From an uncultured Chloroflexales bacterium (GTDB taxonomy: Bacteria > Chloroflexota > Chloroflexia > Chloroflexales > Chloroflexaceae), in the NCBI GenBank assembly GCA_937918935.1, contig CAKZSI010000064.1, positions 1 to 41,601 on the forward strand: a stretch of DNA of 41,601 nucleotides, given 5' to 3'. A model generated the notes under the pieces. That model searched no databases. It saw nothing but the letters and a program-made list of their open reading frames with translations, and had not been told where the DNA came from. Positions 34,671 to 41,601 of the stretch are shown piece after piece. Each line of letters begins with the position of its first letter. Position 1 is the stretch's first letter. Made by a program: the position numbers and the translations under genes.

Positions 34671-35539
34671 TGGAGCAGCACGACCTCGCGACGGTGAACC
34701 AGGAACACCTGACCGCCTGGGACCGGGTGCTCCGCGCGCGCCAGCCGCAGCGCCCCCATACGCTGGATTATGTCTTCGCGCTGTGCGAGGAGTTTGTCGA
34801 ACTCCATGGCGACCGGCGCTTCGGCGACGATCCGGCGGTGGTCGGCGGCCTCGCCGCTTTCGGCGAGCGTACAGTGGTGGTAATCGGCCACCAGAAGGGC
34901 AGCGATACCCGCGAGAACATGCGCCGCAACTTCGGTATGCCCCATCCCGAGGGTTACCGCAAGGCCCTGCGGCTGATGCGCCACGCCGAAAAGTTCGGCC
35001 TGCCGTTGATTTGCTTCGTTGACACTCCCGGCGCCAACCCCAACAAGGAGTCGGAGGAGCGCGGCCAGGCCAACGCGATTGCCGAGTGTATCCAGGCGAT
35101 GACCAACCTGCGCACGCCGATCGTCGCGGCGGTGATCGGCGAGGGCGGCAGTGGCGGGGCGCTGGCGATCAGCGTAGGAGACCGCATTCTGATGCAGGAG
35201 AACGCGATCTACTCCGTGGCCTCGCCCGAGGCCGCCGCCTCGATCCTCTGGCGCGATGCCGCCCGGGCGCCCGATGCCGCCAGCGCGCTGAAGCTCACCG
35301 CCCAGGATCTTTATGCCCTGGAGATTATTGACGAGGTTGTGCCCGAACCGCCCGGCGGCGCGCACCTGAACCCGCAGGAGGCGATTACGACCCTCGGCGA
35401 GCGGATCCGGGCGCACCTCGATGAGGTGTGCGCCGTGGATCTCCCAACGCTGCTGGAGCGCCGCTACGCCAAGTATCGCTCCATGGGCCGCTACCAGGAA
35501 CTCGCCGACGTGCTGCTGCGTTCGGTCAGGCGGGGGTGA
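34670..35539 (+). CDS. accA: acetyl-CoA carboxylase carboxyltransferase subunit alpha
   Basis: Second half of the carboxyltransferase. The 289-residue product has the AccA landmarks DYVFALCEEFVELHGDRRFGDDPAVVGGLA, GHQKGSDTRENMRRNFGMPHPEGYRKALRLM, FVDTPGANPNKESEERGQANAIAECI, and the biotin-loop IGEGGSGGALAISVGD. It is a little shorter than the E. coli protein (319) because the N-terminus is short. ATG at 34670 overlaps the accD stop, with GGGAGG upstream. An A-type repeat follows at 35569. Confidence 0.96.
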   Translation: MEQHDLATVNQEHLTAWDRVLRARQPQRPHTLDYVFALCEEFVELHGDRRFGDDPAVVGGLAAFGERTVVVIGHQKGSDTRENMRRNFGMPHPEGYRKALRLMRHAEKFGLPLICFVDTPGANPNKESEERGQANAIAECIQAMTNLRTPIVAAVIGEGGSGGALAISVGDRILMQENAIYSVASPEAAASILWRDAARAPDAASALKLTAQDLYALEIIDEVVPEPPGGAHLNPQEAITTLGERIRAHLDEVCAVDLPTLLERRYAKYRSMGRYQELADVLLRSVRRG

Positions 35540-35568
35540 TGGCTGAACATAGGGGTAAGGGGTGTTCG

Positions 35569-35589
35569 TGGGAGGGCGCGGCCCTCCCA
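35569..35589. repeat. perfect A-type palindrome between convergent accA and kinase genes
   Basis: Arms TGGGAGGGC and GCCCTCCCA around GCG, with the C-rich tail following. It lies 30 bases after accA and 41 before the kinase stop on the other strand, so it may end both transcripts. Confidence 0.65.
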
Positions 35590-35629
35590 GCCCCTCCTCC
35601 CCTGCGACAATCCGCAATCCAGCATCGCA

Positions 35630-38155
35630 TCATCCCGGCTTCCAGAGGGTGATCACCCCATCGCCGGAACTCGAGGCGAGCAAGCCGCCCGTCGGGGCGA
35701 AGGCCAGGCCCACCACCCCGCTGCCGTGCCCGCTGAGCACCTGCCGCAACGTGCCATCAACCGTCTGCCAGAGGCGGATCTCGCCGTCAACGCCGCCCGC
35801 GGCTGCCACCAGGCCCTCGGGATGCAGGGCAACGGTCCGTATACTGCTCTCGTGCCCCTGCAAACGGTGGCGTAGCGTTCCCGCTTCCATGTCCCACAGC
35901 AGCAGCGGGCCATCGCCGCTGGTGGAGAGCAGCAGCGTGCCGTCTTTGCTGTACGCCAGGCTGATCACCCCGCCGCGATGGCCCTCCAGGACGCTCCTGA
36001 CCGTGCCGCGGGTCAGGTCGTAGATCCTGATGCGCCCGTCGCCGCAGCCCAGTGCCAGTGTGTGCCCTCCCGGGCCAACCGCCAGGCTCAGGGCGCCACT
36101 TTCGGGCGCAATGCGTTCGAGCAGCGCCCCATCGCTTGCCCGCCACAGGCAGACCACCCGGTCGGCGCCCGTGGTGATCAGGATGTTCCCGGTGGGGCCA
36201 AAGGCCACGCTGCTGAAATAGCCCCGGTTGCCCCCAACGGCGCGGAGCAGGCGCCCTGTGCGCGTCTGCCAGAGCCGGATAACCTCGCTGCCACCGGTCG
36301 CGGCGACGATCTGGCCGTCGGGGCTGAAGGCTATGCCGAGGACATTGACGCCCCGTTCATCGAGCAGGGCCGTTTGCGCGCCATCCGCCACGCGCCAGAG
36401 CCGCACCGTGCCGTCCCAGCCGCCCGAAGCCAGCAAACTGCCATCAGGGGACACATCGAGGCCCCAGACGGCGCCGCGATGTCCGTTGAGCTGGCGCAGG
36501 AGCCGGACCGTGCCTCCTTCCCAGTCGGGCGGGCGCTGCCCAACCACACCGCGCACCCACAGCGCCCGCCAGCGGGAGAGGTGGGCCTGAAGTTCGACAC
36601 GGAAGGCGACGCCGGAGCGGTCACGCAGGAGCAGCGCCCCCTGGAGCCGGCCGCCATCGCTGAGCCGGCGCATGTCGGCGGTTACCTTGAGGCGGTACTG
36701 CTGGCCGGGGCGCAGACTGAGTTCTGGCAGCGCCGGCAAGGCCCAGCGGGGGGTTTCGATCTCCAGGCACAGCAAGCGCCGGCCAGCGTTGGAAAGGAGC
36801 ACCCACTCTGCGCGGCGCTCGTCGAGGCCGAGGGCGCCGTAGTTGATCACGCGCCGGTCGGCCACCAGGCGCGGGGGCGCCGCGCCGAAACCCGCTGGAT
36901 CGAGGAGGGCGAGGAGTTCATCGAGCGCGGCGTCGTGATCGGCGGGATTGCGAGTGACGATCGCGCGCATATCGGCGGCCAGTTTGTTGCGCCCCCACAA
37001 CTGCGTTACCTGGTCGGGGAGGGCGCCGTAGAGCCAGGTCACGGCCTGTTCCCAGCGGTTCTCGGCCCAGAGGGCCAGGGCGTGCTCATCGGGGATGGCC
37101 GTACCATCGGGGGCCTGGAGGGGCGAACGTTTCGGCGGTGCGATCAGCCGGTCGAGGGCGGCCACCAACTCCGCAGCGCCGGGCCGGTCCTCGGGGCGGA
37201 AGGCCAGGCCACGGGCGATCAGCGCCGCGATATCGGGGTGCAAGTTGGGGTTGAGACTTCGCACCGGCGGAAAAGGATCCATGGCCCCGCGCAGAAAATC
37301 GGGCAACTGGGCGCGGGTCAGGGTGGGCTGGTACCCGGTGAGAATCGTGTGCAGCGTTGCCGCCAGCGCGTAGACATCGCTGCGCGGCCCGGCCTGGCCG
37401 CGCCATTGCTCCGGAGGCGTGAAGCCGAGCGTGCCGGCCAGTTGCGTGTGCTGGGGGTTGAGATCGGGCTGCATGGGCGCCACCCGCGAGAGACCAAAGT
37501 CAATCAGCCAGACCCGCCCGGCGCTGTCTATGATGATGTTCGAGGGCTTCACATCACGATGGAGCACCGGCTCGGGGCGCCGGCTGTGCATGTAAGCCAG
37601 AGCCGCGGCAACGTCGCGGACGATGGGCAGGGCGATCTCGGGGGGCAGGACGCCGTCGCGCTCGCGCACGATCTGGCTGAGGTCGCGGCCCTCGACGTAC
37701 TTCATCACCAGCACGCCCTGCTCGGGCAGGTACTCGTAGATCTCTGGAATGTTGGGATGGCCGGGGGTGTTGAGTGTTACCAGCAACTCGGCCTCACGGG
37801 CGAAGTTGCGTGCGGCGAACTCGCGGGTACGGGCGCTCCAGGCCGGATTGGGGCTATGGCGCTTGGCGACGGAGAAGCGATTCAACTGCCGGTCGTTGAC
37901 CAGGTAAGCCTCGGCGAAACCGCCTTTGCCAATGGCCCGCTCCACGATGTAGCGGCCCTGCGGATCGATCGCTGCGCCGCGGGGCAGCCCGGCCTGCGGC
38001 GCACCGCTGATGCCGGAACGGGTCGCGACCGCCCCATCCGCGGGGGGCGCCACGGGAACGGTCGGCGCGATCCGCGCACCACAGGCGTTGCAGAAGCGCG
38101 AGCCTGGCGGATTGGCATGCCCGCATGCCGGGCAGATCACAGCCGGAGGCGCCAT
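35630..38155 (-). CDS. zinc-ribbon Ser/Thr protein kinase with C-terminal WD40 propeller
   Basis: An 841-residue Hanks-type kinase. Residues 8-26 are a zinc ribbon (CPAC ... CNAC). The kinase domain (about 70-340) has GKGGFAEAYL, the ATP-binding Lys K98, catalytic HRDVKPSN (D201, N206), DFG (D219) and an activation loop with the APE-like TPPEQW. A region of about 200 residues (350-555) of unclear fold follows. Seven WD40 repeats (about 556-841, each ending LW or YD) form a complete beta-propeller. No transmembrane helix is seen, so the kinase is cytoplasmic and the propeller should bind partners. ATG at 38153-38155, 3 bases after the VanW gene, with which it must share a transcript. No Shine-Dalgarno is visible. 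Confidence 0.9.
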   Translation of the reverse strand: MAPPAVICPACGHANPPGSRFCNACGARIAPTVPVAPPADGAVATRSGISGAPQAGLPRGAAIDPQGRYIVERAIGKGGFAEAYLVNDRQLNRFSVAKRHSPNPAWSARTREFAARNFAREAELLVTLNTPGHPNIPEIYEYLPEQGVLVMKYVEGRDLSQIVRERDGVLPPEIALPIVRDVAAALAYMHSRRPEPVLHRDVKPSNIIIDSAGRVWLIDFGLSRVAPMQPDLNPQHTQLAGTLGFTPPEQWRGQAGPRSDVYALAATLHTILTGYQPTLTRAQLPDFLRGAMDPFPPVRSLNPNLHPDIAALIARGLAFRPEDRPGAAELVAALDRLIAPPKRSPLQAPDGTAIPDEHALALWAENRWEQAVTWLYGALPDQVTQLWGRNKLAADMRAIVTRNPADHDAALDELLALLDPAGFGAAPPRLVADRRVINYGALGLDERRAEWVLLSNAGRRLLCLEIETPRWALPALPELSLRPGQQYRLKVTADMRRLSDGGRLQGALLLRDRSGVAFRVELQAHLSRWRALWVRGVVGQRPPDWEGGTVRLLRQLNGHRGAVWGLDVSPDGSLLASGGWDGTVRLWRVADGAQTALLDERGVNVLGIAFSPDGQIVAATGGSEVIRLWQTRTGRLLRAVGGNRGYFSSVAFGPTGNILITTGADRVVCLWRASDGALLERIAPESGALSLAVGPGGHTLALGCGDGRIRIYDLTRGTVRSVLEGHRGGVISLAYSKDGTLLLSTSGDGPLLLWDMEAGTLRHRLQGHESSIRTVALHPEGLVAAAGGVDGEIRLWQTVDGTLRQVLSGHGSGVVGLAFAPTGGLLASSSGDGVITLWKPG

Positions 38156-38158
38156 AAC

Positions 38159-40066
38159 TCAGCCGGTTCCACGGACAAAGATGTTCGGCCAGGCCCGGAA
38201 GCGGGTGAAAAAGGCCTCGCGGCTCACTTCCGCCCCATTCTCAACAATTACCCGATACACAGTGATGTCGCGCCCACTGCGAGCCACGTCGCTCTGGCGC
38301 ACGGCGCCCCGCGGCAGGGTCGGGTCGTCAACGTAGACCGGCTCCGCCGGGGCGCGCACCTCGTTGGTGATCAGCGGCCCCTCCAGTTGTACCTGCCGGG
38401 CGGGCGGCGCGCCATAGAACTGCACCGTCAGCACCTGGTTCACGTCGTCCACCTCGGTCTGCATCAGCAGCCAGGCCCCGGTATCGTTGACGAACTTCAG
38501 GTCGGCGACCCCGGTGTAGATGGCCGCATCGAGGCCCTGGCCATCGCCATAGGGGCCGAGGCCGAAGCGATCGTACCAGCTAATGTAGAAGGCATGGGCG
38601 TGACGCTCGGTAATCGGCAGCCCGGCCCAGAAACCGGCGCGGAACACGGTGGTGGAAACCTGACAGACGCCGCCGCCCCATTCGAGTTGCGTGCGGTTGC
38701 CGATGATCGCGTAGCCCTCGACAAAGCCATTCTCGGCGTTAACCTCGCCGAGTTGCCGGTTGAACGAAAACTCCTCGTCAGGAGCAATCAGCACGCCGTC
38801 CATGCGGCGCGCCCCGGCCTTGATGTTGGTGATGCGGTAGGCGGCGGAGCCGGCGAAGCTGCTCTTCCCTTCAGCGACCAGCCCGGTAATGCCCAGGTTG
38901 TCGAGGTTCGCAGCGGTGATGCGGGGTTGCAACTCATCCACCGGGAGGGTCAGGGTCCGGGTGATGGGTGAAGGGCTGAGGAGCACCTGTTGCAGCGCCG
39001 TTGTGGTCTCCTCCTGGCGCAGGCGCCAGCCGGGGCGGCCTGGTTCGACGATCTGCAACGCGCCATCGGCGAAGCGCAGGCGCGGCTCGGCGGTGCCGCT
39101 ATCAACCTGCTGGGCCAGTCCTTCCACGGCCCGGGCAAGGCGTTCGGCGTCTACCCGCAACTCCAGGCGGCCAGCAACGGGTTCCACGCGCAACAGCTCG
39201 GCCAGGCGCTCCGGCGCCCAGACCCACACCCGATCGTTGTGGCGCATTTCAATCGGACTCTGAAGCAAGGCAAGCGCCTGGCTCTGAGCGGCGACGAGGG
39301 CCTCATCGCCGATCGACGGCTCGAGCCGGCGGGTGCGCACGGGCACGTCGCGGGGCCGCAGGTCGCGCAGGGCCAGCAGCACGTCGTTCGCGGTCGCATC
39401 CACCAGCACCTGCACCCCGGCGGCCCCGGGCGTGCCGACCACGCGCCCGGTGGCAATGCTCAGAGCGGCATTCTCGGGCGGGCGCTCAAGCAGCAGCGCC
39501 ACACCGAGCAGATAACTCTGCAAGGCCCGCTGGTCCACCACCAGGCGCGGGGTGACATCCAGGCCGTGGCGCCAGAGTTGCCACAGTTCGCGCAGGCGGG
39601 TGAGCGGATCGCCGTGGCGCCCGGCGCTCACGGCCGCCCTGGCCATCGCCTCGGTGTCGAAGCGCGCCCCCAGCTCGGCGAGCGAAGGCGTCCAGGTCTC
39701 GCCGGCGTAGGTCAGGGCGACAGGCTGTGACAGGAAAGGGCGGTAGCGCTCGACGAGATCGGCGTTGATCGTCTCGCGGGGCAGCCCGGCCACGGGCTGC
39801 CCCTGAATGGACACGCCGGGCAGGGCCGTGTCGGGGTAGACCAGGTCCAGAGCATAGGGCAGGACCAGGGGCGTGAGCACCAGCAGCGCCAGCAGGATGA
39901 CCAGGCGGGTCACCCCGCGACGGCGGCGGCGCGCGGCAGGGCGGCGCGGCGCCCGGCGCCGTGGGGGCAGCTCTGGCTCGCGGGGGGGCAACTCAAACTC
40001 CGGCTGCCCGCCGGCGCGCCGCCGCTGGATGGGACCGTACTCTTGAAAATAATCGTCAATCGGCAT
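38159..40066 (-). CDS. VanW family membrane-anchored protein
   Basis: A 635-residue protein with a cytoplasmic N-terminus rich in Arg and Pro (1-50), one transmembrane helix (about 52-73), and a large extracytoplasmic part. Two repeat-like regions of PG-binding_4 type (about 85-320) precede the VanW domain (about 400-540), with GKSSFAGS-YRITNIKAGARRMDG, EFSFN, GYAIIGNRTQLEWGGGVCQVSTTVFRA and HAHAFYISWYDRFG. The family is tied to cell-wall and envelope processes, exact activity unknown. ATG at 40064-40066, with no strong ribosome site. The start gives a normal charged N-terminus followed by the helix. The Ser/Thr kinase gene follows after 3 bases. Confidence 0.88.
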   Translation of the reverse strand: MPIDDYFQEYGPIQRRRAGGQPEFELPPREPELPPRRRAPRRPAARRRRRGVTRLVILLALLVLTPLVLPYALDLVYPDTALPGVSIQGQPVAGLPRETINADLVERYRPFLSQPVALTYAGETWTPSLAELGARFDTEAMARAAVSAGRHGDPLTRLRELWQLWRHGLDVTPRLVVDQRALQSYLLGVALLLERPPENAALSIATGRVVGTPGAAGVQVLVDATANDVLLALRDLRPRDVPVRTRRLEPSIGDEALVAAQSQALALLQSPIEMRHNDRVWVWAPERLAELLRVEPVAGRLELRVDAERLARAVEGLAQQVDSGTAEPRLRFADGALQIVEPGRPGWRLRQEETTTALQQVLLSPSPITRTLTLPVDELQPRITAANLDNLGITGLVAEGKSSFAGSAAYRITNIKAGARRMDGVLIAPDEEFSFNRQLGEVNAENGFVEGYAIIGNRTQLEWGGGVCQVSTTVFRAGFWAGLPITERHAHAFYISWYDRFGLGPYGDGQGLDAAIYTGVADLKFVNDTGAWLLMQTEVDDVNQVLTVQFYGAPPARQVQLEGPLITNEVRAPAEPVYVDDPTLPRGAVRQSDVARSGRDITVYRVIVENGAEVSREAFFTRFRAWPNIFVRGTG

Positions 40067-40120
40067 ACAGGCTATCGGCGCCACAGGCGACTGTAGCGCG
40101 CCGGGGCGCGCTGCACCCGT

Positions 40121-40149
40121 ATTGTACAGAACCTTGCGCGACCGCACAA
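40121..40149 (-). promoter_or_regulatory. promoter of the VanW-kinase unit
   Basis: On the minus strand: TTGTGC (40144-40149), a 17-base spacer, TACAAT (40121-40126). It stands about 55 bases before the VanW ATG. The -35 is only 2 bases from the -35 of the divergent tRNA promoter. Confidence 0.6.
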
Positions 40150-40151
40150 GT

Positions 40152-40180
40152 TTGACAGGGCGGGGCAGACTGGCTATAAT
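40152..40180 (+). promoter_or_regulatory. consensus promoter of tRNA-Lys
   Basis: TTGACA (40152-40157), exactly 17 bases, TATAAT (40175-40180), all consensus. It lies 7 bases before the tRNA 5' end. This is the best sigma-70 promoter in the window. Confidence 0.9.
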
Positions 40181-40187
40181 TGCCTGT

Positions 40188-40262
<75 letters not shown>

Positions 40263-40270
40263 GTTCCGAG

Positions 40271-40294
40271 GCGCAGCGCTAGCTGCGCTTTTTT
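40271..40294 (+). terminator. intrinsic terminator of tRNA-Lys
   Basis: Stem GCGCAGC (40271-40277) and GCTGCGC (40282-40288), loop GCTA, followed by six T (40289-40294). It begins 8 bases after the tRNA. Confidence 0.93.
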
Positions 40295-40669
40295 GTTCTT
40301 ACAAACCTGTAATTGGAGGCGGGTGGGGAAACCGGGTTTCCCCACGCCCCTGCCGGCAGCGAGGGCCTGGCCCCACCACGAACTGGAGGGGTGCGGAGAG
40401 GCGCAGCTCTCCGCAACCACCCTACTGCCCGGTGAAACGGGCAGACCTTCAAGCTGGTTTGAAAAACGCCTGAGAGGAAAAGTCTCGTCATCACGTTGCG
40501 TTGCGAATAATGGATTATCTTAACGTTTTTCCATCAAAAGATTGTAGTAGCCTCACCCTGATCTCACCTCGCTCCAGTATGCTCCAAATAAAACCCGTTT
40601 TCAAAATCGGCGCGACCGCTCAGGCGAGCCTATCTGAACTCTGGCAGTGTCAAAGGAGGCCCTACCGCT
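40295..40669. other. spacer between tRNA-Lys and the secreted protein gene, with B-type repeat
   Basis: A perfect B module lies at 40324-40344 (arms TGGGGAAACC and GGTTTCCCCA around G), with a GCGGAGAG/CTCTCCGC palindrome at 40393-40414. From about 40490 to 40620 the DNA turns clearly more AT-rich, likely the regulatory region of the next gene. AAAGGAGG at 40652-40659 is that gene's ribosome site. No gene is seen here. Confidence 0.55.
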
Positions 40670-41601
40670 ATGTCGTCATCTGCGCACAGAATGTTGACCC
40701 GTATAGCCCTGATCATCGGCCTGGCGCTGGGGATCGTTGGCGGCGCTACGCTGCCTCCGCCTCCCGCGCGGGCCAATGTACAACCCTCTTGTTCAACTTC
40801 GCCTCTGTATACGAACGGCACGTTTGTCACTTCACCAGGACTCAGCGAGAGGCCATCTACCGTTAATGCCAACGGGTTCCTGGCCAATCCCGCCAGAGAC
40901 ATGACCTTCCCTGAGCCAACGGTCACCAGAGCGCGCCTTGCCGATGATTTTGTGGTGAACGGCAACGGCTGGCGTCCGTCGGCGATAACGTTGTACGGGT
41001 ACGAGATTGGCAGTGGAACAAGCTCGACGATTGACGGCGTCGTCGGCCTGCGCCTCTGGAACGGCACGCCGGGTGATGGGGGAACGGTTATTGCCGGGCC
41101 GGTCAACGGGACGATCACCCAGAACGCGTTTACGAGTGTATACCGGGTGGCGGAAGGCAGCCCATCCGACACATCCCGCCCGATCATGGCGGTGACAATT
41201 GACTGGCCGTTCAGCACCGTGCAGACGCTTGCGGCCGGAACCTACTGGCTTGAGTATGGGCTGACCAGTCCCACTCTCCCCGGACCCTGGACGCCACCGA
41301 CCAACGCCACTTCCGGCAATGCGCGCCAGCTTAATCTTACCAGCGGTGAGCCTGGCACGTGGAGCGTGCGAACCGATTATAGCAATCCCAGCCGCACCTT
41401 CGAGCTGCCATTCGTGATCTGCGGCAACCCCGTCCCGGCGATCACCGCCCTCTCCCCCGCCACGGCCACCGCGGGCGACGACGCCTTCACCCTCACCGTG
41501 ACCGGCTCAAACTTCGTCACCGGCGCGGTGGTGCGCTGGAACGGCAACGCTCGCACCACCACGTTCGTGTCGCCCACCGAACTGACCGCGCAGATCCCGG
41601 C
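40670..41601 (+). CDS. secreted protein with IPT/TIG domain, cut by the window end
   Basis: The frame opens at ATG 40670 with AAAGGAGG about 10 bases upstream and stays open to the window edge (310 codons seen). The N-terminus is a signal peptide (HRM, then a hydrophobic run [17 protein letters not shown], cleavage after a PPPPARA-like region near residue 35). A beta-rich domain of about 200 residues follows ([37 protein letters not shown]), which looks like a secreted beta-sandwich but is not identifiable by eye. An IPT/TIG immunoglobulin-like domain begins near residue 247 ([27 protein letters not shown]). More TIG repeats probably continue past the window. Likely a cell-surface or extracellular protein of unknown role. 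Confidence 0.75.
   Translation, partial: MSSSAHRMLTRIALIIGLALGIVGGATLPPPPARANVQPSCSTSPLYTNGTFVTSPGLSERPSTVNANGFLANPARDMTFPEPTVTRARLADDFVVNGNGWRPSAITLYGYEIGSGTSSTIDGVVGLRLWNGTPGDGGTVIAGPVNGTITQNAFTSVYRVAEGSPSDTSRPIMAVTIDWPFSTVQTLAAGTYWLEYGLTSPTLPGPWTPPTNATSGNARQLNLTSGEPGTWSVRTDYSNPSRTFELPFVICGNPVPAITALSPATATAGDDAFTLTVTGSNFVTGAVVRWNGNARTTTFVSPTELTAQIP

Noticed and set aside
35978-38971. An open frame of almost 1000 codons on the plus strand
   Set aside because: It lies opposite the kinase and VanW genes, which have clear domains and motifs. The plus-strand product has no recognisable domain and is a GC-rich shadow.

Overview
The window is GC-rich chromosomal DNA with ordinary bacterial housekeeping genes. 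It very probably comes from the Chloroflexota, order Chloroflexales (Roseiflexus/Chloroflexus relatives). The strongest pointer is the malate dehydrogenase at 19443-20372, which by recollection is very close over its whole 309-residue length to the lactate-dehydrogenase-like MDH of Chloroflexus aurantiacus. A Rv2061-type F420-dependent enzyme, a VanW protein, a Ser/Thr kinase with a WD40 propeller and palindrome-rich spacers fit the same group. No phage, transposase, integrase or CRISPR array was found.

Layout. 1-2260 (minus): fabF and rnc. 2875-4062 (plus): an M20 amidohydrolase. 4111-10756 (minus): trigger factor, clpP, clpX, then a tight unit of OmpR-type response regulator, upp and a WecA/TagO-like phosphosugar transferase. 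10986-13340 (plus): two tandem lspA genes and an RluD-like pseudouridine synthase. 13676-16342 (plus): a Yip1-like membrane protein with a strong terminator, an SbcD/Mre11-like nuclease and a small antitoxin-like protein. 16611-19061 (minus): an orphan, degenerate ABC ATPase and a class V PLP enzyme. 19443-23922 (plus): mdh, a NarL-type sensor kinase overlapping ksgA, and the F420/PPOX enzyme. 24174-26490 (minus): a coiled-coil/SH3b protein and cystathionine beta-synthase. 26852-30105 (plus): family 4 uracil-DNA glycosylase, a small membrane protein and ribonuclease J. 30231-30617 (minus): a lone Hpt protein behind twin palindromes. 31010-32815 (plus): a 98-residue unknown, a CcdA-like protein overlapping a Nudix hydrolase. 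dcd lies on minus, then accD-accA on plus. 35630-40066 (minus): VanW protein and kinase-WD40 protein. A tRNA-Lys(CTT) follows on plus with a consensus promoter and terminator, then the start of a secreted IPT/TIG-domain protein cut by the window end.

How the genes work together. Protein quality control (trigger factor, ClpXP), lipid synthesis (FabF, AccAD), RNA processing (RNase III, RNase J, KsgA, RluD) and lipoprotein maturation (LspA twice) dominate. The less ordinary material is the ABC ATPase whose Q-loop, signature and H-loop are all altered; the VanW/kinase-propeller pair with a promoter back to back with that of tRNA-Lys; the twin operator-like palindromes beside the orphan Hpt gene; scattered two-component parts without partners; a dispersed two-module palindromic repeat in many spacers; and a spaced motif shared by the clpP and lspA upstream regions. 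I did not find a convincing complete new defence or mobile system. These are leads of moderate strength.
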